This document shows, piece by piece, positions 16,789 through 26,009 of a stretch of 64,000 bases of DNA. The stretch's first letter is position 1. Every line of letters starts with the position of its first letter. The notes under the pieces are model-generated. The model saw only the letters and a program-made list of their open reading frames with translations, searched no databases and was not told the DNA's origin. The position numbers and the translations under genes are program-made. Origin of the DNA: Phaeocystidibacter sp965659725 (lineage in GTDB: Bacteria; Bacteroidota; Bacteroidia; Flavobacteriales; Schleiferiaceae); contig CBFHXG010000007.1 of the NCBI GenBank assembly GCA_965659725.1, positions 1 to 64,000 of the forward strand, read 5' to 3'.

Positions 16789-18804
16789 TTAGAATTGTTG
16801 GTCGACGATATCGTCAGACGCAATATTAGGTAAAGTTACGCGTAAGAGCGGTGTGCGTTCCATTTCTCTTTTGATCGCGAAAATGGCTTCGTCATTTCTG
16901 GCCCAAGAACGACGAGCAATACCGTTGTTTACGTCGTAATGTAGCATGCGCTCAAGACGGGTGTCGGCGTCGTCTGTGCCATCGAGTAGCATACCAAAAC
17001 CGCCATTCATCACTTCGCCCCAGCCTACGCCACCACCATTGTGGATGCTTACCCACGTGGCTCCTCGGAAGCTGTCGCCTATCACATTCTGAATGGCCAT
17101 ATCGGCCGTGAAGCTCGAGCCATCATAGATATTACTCGTCTCGCGATAAGGTGAATCGGTTCCGCTCACATCGTGATGGTCGCGACCAAGGATTACTGGA
17201 CCGATCTTCCCGTCCGCAATGGCCTTATTGAATGCGCGAGCAATGGCAATTCTACCTTCCGCATCGGCATAGAGGATCCGTGCCTGAGAACCCACCACCA
17301 TTTTATTTGGACCTGCCTGTTCGATCCAACGGATGTTATCTGCCATCTGCTGTTGGATCTCCTTCGGTGAACGTTGCATGATCTCTTCCAAAACTTCTTT
17401 GGCAATGGAATCTGTCTTAGCTAGATCTTCTGGATCGCCGGATGCACAGACCCATCGGAAAGGACCAAAGCCATAGTCGAAGCACATCGGTCCCATGATA
17501 TCCTGCACATAGCTCGGATATTTGAATTCGATACCGTTTTCAGCCATGATATCCGCTCCAGCACGAGAAGCCTCGAGTAGGAATGCATTTCCGTAATCGA
17601 AGAAGTACATGCCTTTTTCAGTGAGCTTATTTACGGCGGTCGCATGGCGACGTAAAGTAGACTGGATCGCTTTTTTGAATGCCTCAGGATCTTTTGCCAT
17701 CATCTCGTTGGCATCCTCCAAGCTCATATCAACGGGATAATAACCACCCGCCCAAGGGTTGTGAAGGGAGGTTTGGTCCGACCCAAGGTCGACCTTGATA
17801 TTCCGGGCTTCGAGTCGCTCCCAAAGTTCTACTATGTTTCCCAGGAAGGCGATGCTGTGAGGCTCACCTTGTTGGCGGTATTCTTCGGCCACATCAATGG
17901 CACGGTCGGCATCCTCGATCACTTCATCTACCCAGCCTTGCTCGTGACGCTTGTAGGCTGCTTTTGGGTTGGTCTCAGCCGTGATGCTTACCACACCAGC
18001 GATGTTACCGGCCTTTGGTTGTGCGCCACTCATACCGCCAAGGCCGGCGGTGACAAAGAGCTTTCCAGCCGTTGTGCCAGATGCATCGATCTTTCTACAG
18101 GCGTTCAAAACGGTGATAGTGGTTCCATGTACGATTCCTTGTGGACCGATGTACATGTACGACCCGGCCGTCATTTGTCCGTATTGGGTAACCCCTAATG
18201 CGTTGAACTTCTCCCAATCGTCTGGTTGAGAGTAATTTGGGATCATCATTCCGTTTGTAACGATCACACGAGGTGCGCCTGGGTGGGAGGGGAAAAGGCC
18301 CATAGGGTGACCGCTGTACATATGCAGCGTTTGCTCGTCGGTCATCTGCGACAAATACTGCATGGTGAGTCGGTATTGTGCCCAATTTTGGAACACGGCT
18401 CCGTTTCCACCATAGGTAATGAGTTCGTGAGGATGTTGAGCCACTGCAGGATCCAAGTTGTTTTGGATCATGAGCATAATGGCGGCTGCCTGTTTGGAAC
18501 GAGCTGGGTAATCGGCGATGTTGCGCGCCTTCATATCGTAGGTCGGACGATAACGATACATGTAGATCCTACCATACTTGCGAAGTTCTTCCGCAAATTC
18601 GGGGGCTAGGGTATCGTGGAACTCTTCTGGAAAATAGCGAAGGGCGTTCTTGAGTGCGAGTTTCTTTTCCGCAGCGGTCAAGATCTCCTTCCGGATCGGT
18701 GCGTGATTGATCTCTGGATCGAAAACGGGCATCTCAGGAAGGTGGTCCTGTGGAATACCCAGTTCGATCTCTTCAGCAAATGAAAGCTTGGTAGCAGTGC
18801 TCAT
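16789..18804 (-). CDS. hutU: Urocanate hydratase
   Basis: 671 residues, about a hundred more than the classical enzyme, as is usual for the long form found in Bacteroidota. Visible motifs are ELITYGGNGAVFQNWAQ (about 125), VTAGLGGMSGAQPKAG (NAD+ loop, about 250), MGPMCFDYGFGPFRWVCASG around 440 and SIHNGGGVGWGEVMNGG around 600. It converts urocanate to imidazolonepropionate, the second step of histidine breakdown, with tightly bound NAD+ as electrophile. No other hut gene is in the window. The start overlaps the stop of the small Cys-rich gene (ATGA), so the two are coupled. Confidence 0.95.
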   Translation of the reverse strand: MSTATKLSFAEEIELGIPQDHLPEMPVFDPEINHAPIRKEILTAAEKKLALKNALRYFPEEFHDTLAPEFAEELRKYGRIYMYRYRPTYDMKARNIADYPARSKQAAAIMLMIQNNLDPAVAQHPHELITYGGNGAVFQNWAQYRLTMQYLSQMTDEQTLHMYSGHPMGLFPSHPGAPRVIVTNGMMIPNYSQPDDWEKFNALGVTQYGQMTAGSYMYIGPQGIVHGTTITVLNACRKIDASGTTAGKLFVTAGLGGMSGAQPKAGNIAGVVSITAETNPKAAYKRHEQGWVDEVIEDADRAIDVAEEYRQQGEPHSIAFLGNIVELWERLEARNIKVDLGSDQTSLHNPWAGGYYPVDMSLEDANEMMAKDPEAFKKAIQSTLRRHATAVNKLTEKGMYFFDYGNAFLLEASRAGADIMAENGIEFKYPSYVQDIMGPMCFDYGFGPFRWVCASGDPEDLAKTDSIAKEVLEEIMQRSPKEIQQQMADNIRWIEQAGPNKMVVGSQARILYADAEGRIAIARAFNKAIADGKIGPVILGRDHHDVSGTDSPYRETSNIYDGSSFTADMAIQNVIGDSFRGATWVSIHNGGGVGWGEVMNGGFGMLLDGTDDADTRLERMLHYDVNNGIARRSWARNDEAIFAIKREMERTPLLRVTLPNIASDDIVDQQF

Positions 18805-18965
18805 CCTTTCTTCTTTCTAAATGTTCCTGTGCCTTTGTTGAAGCCATACGGACAGTGCTTGCAGCCGCTTTGGCAGCAGTATCCCCTCTTGAGGTGGTAC
18901 TTTTCCGTAAACACAATGAAACCTTCTGGACTCTTGTAATAGTCCTCCGGATCTAAGTTATTCAA
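18801..18965 (-). CDS. Small Cys-rich protein, DUF5522-like, TTG start
   Basis: 54 residues, found by translating the minus strand between hutU and the divergent membrane gene. It reads PEDYYKSPEGFIVFTEKYH, then GYCCQSGCKHCPYGF, with four cysteines and a lysine-rich end. This is the pattern I associate with DUF5522, a small family common in Bacteroidota. The cysteines could bind a metal or a cluster, which is inference. There is no ATG in frame; TTG at 18965 is the only usual start codon before an upstream stop and lies 17 bases after a TAACTTTG promoter element. Its TGA overlaps the hutU ATG. Confidence 0.75.
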   Translation of the reverse strand: MNNLDPEDYYKSPEGFIVFTEKYHLKRGYCCQSGCKHCPYGFNKGTGTFRKKKG

Positions 18966-18982
18966 TGCAAGTCGACTTTTTG

Positions 18983-18990
18983 CAAAGTTA
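18983..18990 (-). promoter_or_regulatory. -7 promoter element TAnnTTTG for the DUF5522-like gene and hutU
   Basis: The minus strand reads TAACTTTG, an exact match, giving a leader of about 12 bases to the TTG start at 18965. It supports the TTG start, because coding sequence further upstream would not be transcribed. Confidence 0.5.
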
Positions 18991-19052
18991 AGAAAGGCAA
19001 CGGGAAGGAGGGAGTTATTGTTCTATATTCGAGGGAATAAAATCCACCGATT

Positions 19053-20154
19053 GTGCTCTCTAGACGCGTTGTTTTGGCCTTGTTGGCCATCGTTTCTTTA
19101 TCCCTTTTATCGTATTCGCTGAACTCGAGTATCACCTTCGATTCCGTCAATGAGACTTCGTATGGTGCAGAAGATGCTACCTACACATATTTCTTGAATA
19201 ATTTATTTCTCTTGAAGCTGATGGGCGTCGTTGCTGCTTCCGTACTCGGCTTTCAGTTTGGTAGATTGCACTTTTGGGCAAATTCGGGTGTGCTACTTGC
19301 GCTTGTTTCTGCACTCCTGTTCCGGAATTTTGAATCCACCTTCCTGTTGATCCCCATTCCAATTGGAATTGGGATGGTCTATCCGATGGTTTATTATGAG
19401 TTGTTTGAAAGTGCTTCCAGTCAAAAGACCCTCTTCGCAAGAGCTGGTGTTTTATTTCTAGCTGAGAATTTGGGTAGCTTCTTGGGTGGTGCGATCATGA
19501 GTTTGGTCTTCTCATTCTTCGACCTTGGTTACAGTGCGAGTGATTCAGCTCCAACTCACTTCTTCACTATGATGATGTTCTATTTCATTCCAGTGATCAT
19601 TTGTAGTGGGCTTTTGGTGAGGAATGCAACTCTGTCAATTCCAAGATCAAATGGCAAAAAGGCAATGGATCACTCAATTCCAATACATCGCGGGTACCTT
19701 GATCACGCTAGCATTGATATTGATCTTCATTCTGGGCAAATTAAACTTGAAGAAGGTTTTCGATGCATTTTGGAAGATCTTCTTGATCTACGCTGGTATA
19801 GTGGGGTTGTTCTGGATCACGGTCTGGATGGAGTCGGAGATATCCATACTCATCGACCTTGGTGCTAGATCAATCTTTGAGGGAATACATATGGTGTTGA
19901 TCTCAATGACACTGGTGGCCATCTTCTCGTACCTATCGCCCAAATATTATTCACTAGGAATCGTAGGCTTCTTTGTCGCTAAGGATGGAGTTGGTCTCGT
20001 AGACCTTTCCGGAAATGCGAATGCCCTGCTCGCGATAGTAGGACTGATAATAATCGTTTATTCCTACCTAGAGCTGCGTAAACACGATCTCCGAGATGTG
20101 ACCAAAACGAAAGAGGATGAGGTGGATATGATATCAACCGAATTACGTGAATAA
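19053..20154 (+). pseudogene. Multi-pass membrane protein (MFS-like) interrupted by a frameshift
   Basis: Two overlapping frames together encode about 366 residues with roughly eleven membrane spans. The first (from GTG at 19053) gives six spans, including LFLAENLGSFLGGAIMSL, and then turns into an unconvincing hydrophilic tail. The second frame carries on with IAGTLITLALILIFILGKL and four more spans, to a charged end at 20154. The switch fits one extra A in the A5 run at 19656-19660 (GGC AAA AAG): deleting it gives GKRQWITQFQ. The six-plus-five layout suggests a major facilitator transporter, but no substrate or subfamily is recognisable. A sequencing error is a real alternative to a genuine pseudogene. 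Confidence 0.65.
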
Positions 20155-20205
20155 AATAGCCGTGGTCGTCTCTCGTTCCCTTTGAGAACATTGTAGTTTT
20201 CGAAT

Positions 20206-21093
20206 ATGAAATCCATCTTGACCACCGTCCTGCTAGTGGTGATGTCCGCTGCCTCATTCGGACAGAACCTCCAACGCCGTTTAGATTACATTGAAAAGTG
20301 GAAGAATACCGCCATTCGCGAGATGCAACAATATGGTATTCCCGCGAGCATTACACTTGCTCAAGGCATTCTTGAATCCGCCGATGGAACGAGTGAGCTG
20401 GCCCGCGAAGCAAACAACCACTTCGGTATTAAATGTCACTCTGATTGGCAAGGTGAACGTGTGTATCACGATGATGATGCGGATAATGAGTGCTTTAGAA
20501 AGTACGACAATGCCCAACAGTCCTTCCGAGATCACAGTCTATTCCTAAAGAATCGTTCTCGCTACAGTGCTTTATTCACGCTTGATCCTTACGATTACGA
20601 AGGTTGGGCCGAAGGGTTGAAGGGTGCCGGGTACGCAACCGATCGGCATTATCCCGAACGACTCATCAAAATCATTGAAGATTATCAGTTGTATCAATAC
20701 GATAAGATGCGCTACGACGAAGAAGAGGAGATCCTTCTTAGCGAAGAACACACGGTCCTTACCCATCGGTCAGGCTTGAAATATGTCCTGATCAGAGAAG
20801 GAGATAGTTGGAACCGACTTTCCTTGGAGGTGGACGTGGAGATCGATAGGTTGATCGATTACAACGACCTCACGTGGGATTCCGACCTAGAAGAGGGTAT
20901 GATCATCTTCCTAGAACGAAAGTATAGAAAGGGCTACGACGATACGCACCGCGTAGGCGATGGCGAAACCATGCATTCCATTAGTCAGAAGTACGGCATG
21001 CGACTTATGCAACTCTATAAACGCAACAATATGCAACCCGGTGAAGAGCCTAGAGTGGGTGAAACCCTTGTTCTTCGCGGATACCGAGACTGA
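20206..21093 (+). CDS. Glucosaminidase-LysM peptidoglycan hydrolase
   Basis: 295 residues. A signal peptide (1-19) leads into a glucosaminidase (LytG/FlgJ-like) domain at about 25-165. The catalytic glutamate is in LAQGILESADGTSELA, followed by NNHFGIKCHSDWQG and later GLKGAGYATDRHYPERL, all typical. Two LysM-like segments follow (YVLIREGDSWNRLSLEV and HRVGDGETMHSISQKYGM), which bind peptidoglycan. It should cut glycan strands in the periplasm during growth or turnover. Its stop overlaps the next start (TGATG), coupling it to the methyltransferase gene. Confidence 0.9.
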   Translation: MKSILTTVLLVVMSAASFGQNLQRRLDYIEKWKNTAIREMQQYGIPASITLAQGILESADGTSELAREANNHFGIKCHSDWQGERVYHDDDADNECFRKYDNAQQSFRDHSLFLKNRSRYSALFTLDPYDYEGWAEGLKGAGYATDRHYPERLIKIIEDYQLYQYDKMRYDEEEEILLSEEHTVLTHRSGLKYVLIREGDSWNRLSLEVDVEIDRLIDYNDLTWDSDLEEGMIIFLERKYRKGYDDTHRVGDGETMHSISQKYGMRLMQLYKRNNMQPGEEPRVGETLVLRGYRD

Positions 21094-21794
21094 TGAGTGC
21101 CGATGATCTCTTTGGACGCGCCATGCATGATTACTGGACCGGTCTTGGTCTCCAGAAGTTGAAGGTGCGCACCCAGGTAGTCGAGTGGGAAGACCTTCCA
21201 GTGGATCACTTTTTTAGATCGGGTGAAAAGCTGCCTGAACTAGAGCAGGTAGCCCTGGACCACTGCAAGGGTAGAGTGCTCGACATGGGCGCGGGGGCAG
21301 GAGCGCACGCTATTGAACTCGAAAGAAGAGGTCACAAAGTAGTGGCCGTGGATTCATCAGAAGGAGCGGTCCAAGTGATGAAATCAAGGGGAGTGAAGGA
21401 TGCCGTTTGCGATAAGTGGGAAACGTACACAGGGTCCAACTTTGATACGGTTCTTTTGTTGATGAACGGAATCGGACTAGCCGGCACCTTGGAAGGATTA
21501 GAGGAGTTCACAAACAAGTGGAGAGAATGGATTGGTGAAGGCGGACAAGTACTCTTTGAATCGACCGATATCGCCTACATCTATCAATTCCCAGAAGGAT
21601 CCAATCCATTGGAATTACTGCCGTATTACGGTGAGCAAACCTACCGCATGAGGTATGGCAATGAGGAGGTGTCTTTTCCCTGGCTATTTGCGGATCCTAA
21701 GAGTATCGAGGAGGTGTTGCATGGCCATGGCTGGAACATGGAGATCCTGTATGAAGATGGCAATGGCAGCTTCCTCGTGAAAGCCACCATTTGA
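21093..21794 (+). CDS. Class I SAM-dependent methyltransferase
   Basis: 233 residues. The SAM-binding motif I is GRVLDMGAGAGAHAIELERRG (about 61-81), followed by VVAVDSSEGAVQVM, in which the acidic residue binds the ribose. FDTVLLLMNGIGLAGTLEGL supplies the later motifs. The N-terminal stretch is family-specific, and I cannot name the substrate. It is coupled by TGATG to the peptidoglycan hydrolase and converges on the DUF3352-like gene, three bases away. Confidence 0.85.
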   Translation: MSADDLFGRAMHDYWTGLGLQKLKVRTQVVEWEDLPVDHFFRSGEKLPELEQVALDHCKGRVLDMGAGAGAHAIELERRGHKVVAVDSSEGAVQVMKSRGVKDAVCDKWETYTGSNFDTVLLLMNGIGLAGTLEGLEEFTNKWREWIGEGGQVLFESTDIAYIYQFPEGSNPLELLPYYGEQTYRMRYGNEEVSFPWLFADPKSIEEVLHGHGWNMEILYEDGNGSFLVKATI

Positions 21795-21797
21795 TTT

Positions 21798-24380
21798 TTA
21801 CTCCAATTTGTAATTCAGGAGATTCCCATCTTCCGTACCAATGATTAAATTGAGCACCCCAGGAATCCCAAATTCACCTACCTCAAACGGAGAAGCGCCA
21901 TAAAGCGGAAGCCCAGGCAGCGGATCCCCTGATTGACCATACAGCCAAGCTTGGTCTTTATCAGCGGCCACCACACCATAGATTGGCGAGCCATTGCGAA
22001 TGAAGTACAAGGGCTTAGATAGCGATGCATCTATGTCGATTTCGAATGGATGTAGTTCATCCTTGACAATGATCCTTCCATTTTGGGAGATGATGTACTT
22101 ACCATCTGCATAAACGAAGTTTCCCGGATCGTCAGCCAGGTCGATGTCGGTACTATCCACCGTTCCATTCATGAACAACGACACTAACTTTCCGCCCTCC
22201 GATAGGGTGATCAATCTCGTTTCTTCGGCGCTGCTACCAACGGATAGGAAGAGGTCATTGTGTGTGTCTGGCAAGCGATCTTGCATCGGAATTCTGGTTT
22301 CACCCCTTCTGCTCACCAAGTGAACAAGACCGTTTTTCTCTCGGATGACGATGAAATCGCGCGTTCCAACCGTAAAATGTTGTGGTTCACGAAGTACTGG
22401 TGATTCTGTCTTGTTGAAGACCCAACCATCCACTTGAGTACCTTCTTTTGAGTAGTTCAAAACTCGATTGCCACAAGGAACGATGAATCGATAGTTCTTC
22501 ACATTGTCGTAGTCGAACACCGCCATTGGTCCACTTGCCTTTTCTGGAAGCGCAGCTGGGAATGGCGCTACGTCATCTCCATTCCTGTCGATGATGTAGA
22601 TGAATTGTTCTGTGTTGAAGGCCAATTGAAGCTTGTTGTTCCTAAAGAGATCGACTTGCTCAACTTCACCAAGGATAGGACCGTCAAGCTGACGTTTCCA
22701 AAGGACTTTTCCTCCGTGGTCTATGAGGTAGAAATTGAAGTTCTCATCTTGAACGATAACTTCATTTTTCTGTGTGTAGTGGTTCTTGACGAGTTGTGGT
22801 CGGCCTATCACCTCACCTTGCATCGGAACTGCCCAAAGCTGTTTTGCCTCAGGGGTGTATTCCTCTTGGTGTTTGATGAAAAGGTGCGAATAGCTCACAT
22901 CATCATCCACCTTGTATTGAGCAACGGTCCACGCGATCTTGGAAAGGGGATCCATGTGGTCATCGATCTGGTCGGTTTCATCTTGATCGATCAATCTTCT
23001 GACCAAGCCCAGTGCGCCGGGATTCTTATGTAAGATCCTTACGTGAGCATTGCTTGGGAGTTCGCCAACGGCATCGTTGAAGCCAGCTTGTGCGGGCAGT
23101 GTCCTACCATCGATTAAATCATTGATCATCCCCTTCAAGGTGAGAAGGTTGTTTCCAAAGATGACATACTCATCGTGTACGGTGTAGTACGGAGAGATCA
23201 TGTCTTTGAATATCCTGCCGTACCCCAAGAGCAGCAGGTTCTTGTACGCGGATTTGTGGATGATGTAGTTTCTGTGATTCTCAATGAAGTTTGAGTCGGC
23301 TTGAGCCGAAAGTGCCTCGATGGCCTTTTCCGTGTCACGTGCTTTGATATATGCGATCCGAGGCTGGGCAATAGCATCTGGGGAGGTCTCTAGTGATATC
23401 AAGCCAAAGGACTCACTTCCCCAGCTGTGGAGTACTGAGCTAATATCAAAATCGAGCCTATCGATCTGTTGCTGAAATATGCGCAAGCGATCGTCTCGCC
23501 TCAGGTATTCTTGATAGTTACGATTATACTGGGAGAAGCTTCCCATATTGATCATCACAGCTTGGGCGGTATTGTATGGAAGCAGTGATTGCGCTTCGAA
23601 CTTTCCAGCACGGTTGTCGGCAAAACAGCTAAGCCAGCTATTGGAGCTATCTGAATTGAGATGTACACCGCTAAACATCCACTCGTCAACTTCAGGCGCA
23701 AGGTCATACGCCGCCCATGTACCCAAGCTTTCAAAATAGGAGAGTGGAGCGTTGGGAAAGGCAAAGGCGAGCATGCCTGAAACCTCCTGGTAATTGATCA
23801 ACACATTGAGTGGATCCTTGCTATTGGTCGTTCGAAGTACGGTATTGAAATCTTCGTCCTCACGAATACTGTGATCGGAGTCGAGCTGACGAATAGCCTC
23901 TTCGATGAGGCGATTGCTTTGGGATAGTAGGTTGACGTTCTTGTATGACGCAACGTACCACTCTTTATCGTTCTTGGAGGCACTGTAGATCGTGGTTCCA
24001 GCGTACTCTCTAGATGCCCATTCGAGATTGGTAGGCAATGAATCTGTTTCGGTAGCATTGGCTGCAAAGAGCAGATCATACGATTCAGCACCAGAGGCAT
24101 GGGCAGCCACCCAGAAGGAGTTGTAGTGGGAGGTGAGGGCATTTGCCCAGCCTTCAAAGTCTTTGAAAAGATCGAGTGTGTCGAGTTCTCCATAGATGGC
24201 GTTTCGACTCATTTCTGAGCGAAGTTCATCTAGGTCGTTCACACGCATAATCACCGCGCTCCGCATGGGAAGTGCGTCGATGGCATCACCGATCTCCTGT
24301 GGGTTTTCGCATGAAGTGACAGCAAGTATGCTGGTAAGGAAGAGCGTAAAGATCACATAGCTCTTAAGGCGCTGAAACAT
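21798..24380 (-). CDS. Large lipoprotein, DUF3352-like with C-terminal propeller-like repeats
   Basis: 860 residues. The N terminus is a lipoprotein signal with lipobox LAVTSC (Cys24). The first ~500 residues resemble the DUF3352 type of Bacteroidota: a long mixed alpha/beta region with repeated strand patterns such as YGRIFKDMISPYYTVHDEYV and LWAVPMQGEVIGRPQLVKNH. The last ~330 look like a beta-propeller or PQQ-like module, with repeats of the kind GGKVLWKRQLDGPILGEVEQ and FIYIIDRNGDDVAPFPAALP. It probably sits on the outer or inner membrane facing the periplasm. Function unknown. It stands alone, with a promoter element 20 bases upstream. Confidence 0.75.
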   Translation of the reverse strand: MFQRLKSYVIFTLFLTSILAVTSCENPQEIGDAIDALPMRSAVIMRVNDLDELRSEMSRNAIYGELDTLDLFKDFEGWANALTSHYNSFWVAAHASGAESYDLLFAANATETDSLPTNLEWASREYAGTTIYSASKNDKEWYVASYKNVNLLSQSNRLIEEAIRQLDSDHSIREDEDFNTVLRTTNSKDPLNVLINYQEVSGMLAFAFPNAPLSYFESLGTWAAYDLAPEVDEWMFSGVHLNSDSSNSWLSCFADNRAGKFEAQSLLPYNTAQAVMINMGSFSQYNRNYQEYLRRDDRLRIFQQQIDRLDFDISSVLHSWGSESFGLISLETSPDAIAQPRIAYIKARDTEKAIEALSAQADSNFIENHRNYIIHKSAYKNLLLLGYGRIFKDMISPYYTVHDEYVIFGNNLLTLKGMINDLIDGRTLPAQAGFNDAVGELPSNAHVRILHKNPGALGLVRRLIDQDETDQIDDHMDPLSKIAWTVAQYKVDDDVSYSHLFIKHQEEYTPEAKQLWAVPMQGEVIGRPQLVKNHYTQKNEVIVQDENFNFYLIDHGGKVLWKRQLDGPILGEVEQVDLFRNNKLQLAFNTEQFIYIIDRNGDDVAPFPAALPEKASGPMAVFDYDNVKNYRFIVPCGNRVLNYSKEGTQVDGWVFNKTESPVLREPQHFTVGTRDFIVIREKNGLVHLVSRRGETRIPMQDRLPDTHNDLFLSVGSSAEETRLITLSEGGKLVSLFMNGTVDSTDIDLADDPGNFVYADGKYIISQNGRIIVKDELHPFEIDIDASLSKPLYFIRNGSPIYGVVAADKDQAWLYGQSGDPLPGLPLYGASPFEVGEFGIPGVLNLIIGTEDGNLLNYKLE

Positions 24381-24400
24381 AGCTCGTGCGGATTTTCCTT

Positions 24401-24408
24401 CAAAAGTA
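24401..24408 (-). promoter_or_regulatory. -7 promoter element TAnnTTTG for the DUF3352-like gene
   Basis: The minus strand reads TACTTTTG, an exact match, 20 bases before the ATG at 24380. Confidence 0.5.
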
Positions 24409-24503
24409 GGAATTTGGGTATTAGGTTAGAACAATCTGCGGCTGACTTATATTTTGATGGGGTTCGACCTTTTTTGACTGCACTCAATTTCTATTTTTAC
24501 TGC

Positions 24504-25268
24504 ATGAAGAATCTCGTGCTCTCGCTATTTTGTTTGGGCTTTATTTCAGCTTCGGCGCAGTATAGCTCTTTTGAGGTCATTGGCCATTCGATATGCAACT
24601 CCATCAACAAGATGGGGTTTCAAAAGGAAAAGCTTACTTATAAAGATCTAGAAGGACTCGTGTCCCATGAGATCCTACAGGATTTTGATCGTTGGAAGAT
24701 CGATCTTCAGATGGTCCGTGACCAGGGTGGAAGATCGTCAGATCTAAGGTCGTCGTTGCTGGCAGACCTGACCCTTAATTGCCTTGCTTGGCGCATGATC
24801 ATGTGGGAGACGAATGTTTCTTGGCTTACAAAAAGGGAAGGAGAAAGGGTGTGTGCTAATCAGGAGAGGGCCTTTCAAATGGCCGTAAATGGATTGGCGG
24901 GCAGCGATTTTTCTGAACTTGAAGTCGAAATTGCCGATTCACTCTCATCGGATTCCATTGAACTTGCGTTTGAGCATTTTACCCAAATGAATGAGCATTT
25001 GGACGATTCAGCTCGAATATCTCCGATCGGTTTTATGAGCTATAATCTAAAGCAATTCGAGTTGAATTTCTACCTCGAACCAGCACAGTCGAATTGGGAA
25101 AGAGGACTCTATTGTAGAGACTATTGCTCGCTCCTTTTGAGTTATACATTTCAAGGTGATAGGATTATCCTAACCGATGTTCGTATTGAAAGTCAGGATG
25201 ACTGCCTATCAAGAGGAGGATTCGACAGTAGATCACTTCCGCCTCCACCTCCACCCCCAGCTCGCTAA
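24504..25268 (+). CDS. Hypothetical secreted protein with a polyproline tail
   Basis: 254 residues from the ATG at 24504, which places the signal peptide (MKNLVLSLFCLGFISASAQ) at the N terminus; a longer in-frame start has no signal. The mature protein is mostly alpha-helical in the first two thirds, has a Cys-containing beta-rich end (RGLYCRDYCSLLLSYTF) and closes with seven consecutive prolines. I do not recognise the family. It precedes a TlpA-like gene by ten bases, so they may be one transcript. TATTTTTA four bases before the ATG resembles the promoter element. Confidence 0.6.
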   Translation: MKNLVLSLFCLGFISASAQYSSFEVIGHSICNSINKMGFQKEKLTYKDLEGLVSHEILQDFDRWKIDLQMVRDQGGRSSDLRSSLLADLTLNCLAWRMIMWETNVSWLTKREGERVCANQERAFQMAVNGLAGSDFSELEVEIADSLSSDSIELAFEHFTQMNEHLDDSARISPIGFMSYNLKQFELNFYLEPAQSNWERGLYCRDYCSLLLSYTFQGDRIILTDVRIESQDDCLSRGGFDSRSLPPPPPPPAR

Positions 25269-25278
25269 ATATTGACTT

Positions 25279-25995
25279 ATGCACATTAAGCTCTTGTTCC
25301 TTTCCTTGATGATGTCGGCCTTTAGCTTCGGTCAACAGATCTATTATGTCAATAAGTTGGACTCAAGCTGGACGCGAACGGAGATACTGGAAAAGGCCGA
25401 GGTTGTTGGTCAGAGGATGTTCGATGGCAAGAAGAGGGTCGCAGTTGAGGTTCTCGATGAAGTGCATCAGGGAGATAGTGTTCTTCGTCGTTTTCATTAC
25501 TTGATCCCGAATGATAGTGATACCAGTTTCGTTCGATTCCATCCGATCTACCATTGGTTGGGGAAATCGTTCCCAGACTTTCAATTGACCGATATGGATG
25601 GAAGGACGATAACTCTTGGGTCCTTGAAAGGGAAGCCTACACTCATCAACTTTTGGTTTACTGCTTGTACACCGTGCGTAGCGGAGATCCCTTCGCTCGA
25701 TAACCTAAAGGAACACTATGGCGATCGAGTTAATTTTGTGGCCATCACGTTTGAAACCGAGGCAAGCGTTGCATCTTTTCTGGTTGGGAAGGGGTTCGAC
25801 TATCGGCATATAACGGACAACTACGACCTGGCGGAGGAGCTAGATGTGGATTCGCATCCGCAGACGATCGTTCTGGATGATGAGGCGAGGATCGTGCGTC
25901 ATTTTGGAGGCTTGATCGTGAATATGAAGCAGGGCGAAGACTTGGATGTGTCTGGCCCAGTTTACGAAGCGTTGGACGACCTGTTGCTTCAATAG
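25279..25995 (+). CDS. TlpA-like thioredoxin-fold protein
   Basis: 238 residues: a signal peptide (about 1-19), an N-terminal extension, then a thioredoxin-like domain from about residue 97 (SFPDFQLTDMDGRTITLGSL). The redox pair is Cys130 and Cys133 in NFWFTACTPCVAEIP, and the cis-proline loop is at DVDSHPQTIVLDD. TlpA/ResA-type proteins work as periplasmic disulfide reductants or oxidants. The partner cannot be told here. Its TAG directly abuts the TAG of rnhB within a 16-bp palindrome. Confidence 0.88.
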   Translation: MHIKLLFLSLMMSAFSFGQQIYYVNKLDSSWTRTEILEKAEVVGQRMFDGKKRVAVEVLDEVHQGDSVLRRFHYLIPNDSDTSFVRFHPIYHWLGKSFPDFQLTDMDGRTITLGSLKGKPTLINFWFTACTPCVAEIPSLDNLKEHYGDRVNFVAITFETEASVASFLVGKGFDYRHITDNYDLAEELDVDSHPQTIVLDDEARIVRHFGGLIVNMKQGEDLDVSGPVYEALDDLLLQ

Positions 25996-26009
25996 CTAGA
26001 GCTCTAGCT
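25994..26009. other. 16-bp perfect palindrome over abutting convergent stops
   Basis: AGCTAGAGCTCTAGCT is its own reverse complement and covers part of the tlpA-like stop and all of the rnhB stop. Neither strand has a following T-run, so a terminator role is doubtful. Confidence 0.5.

Noticed and set aside
17761..18198. 145-codon ORF opposite hutU
   Set aside because: Antisense shadow of hutU; no start context and no known family.
19656..19660. Programmed -1 frameshift at the A5 run of the membrane gene
   Set aside because: The downstream frame needs +1 (or -2), and the run is not a proper slippery heptamer; an indel is simpler.
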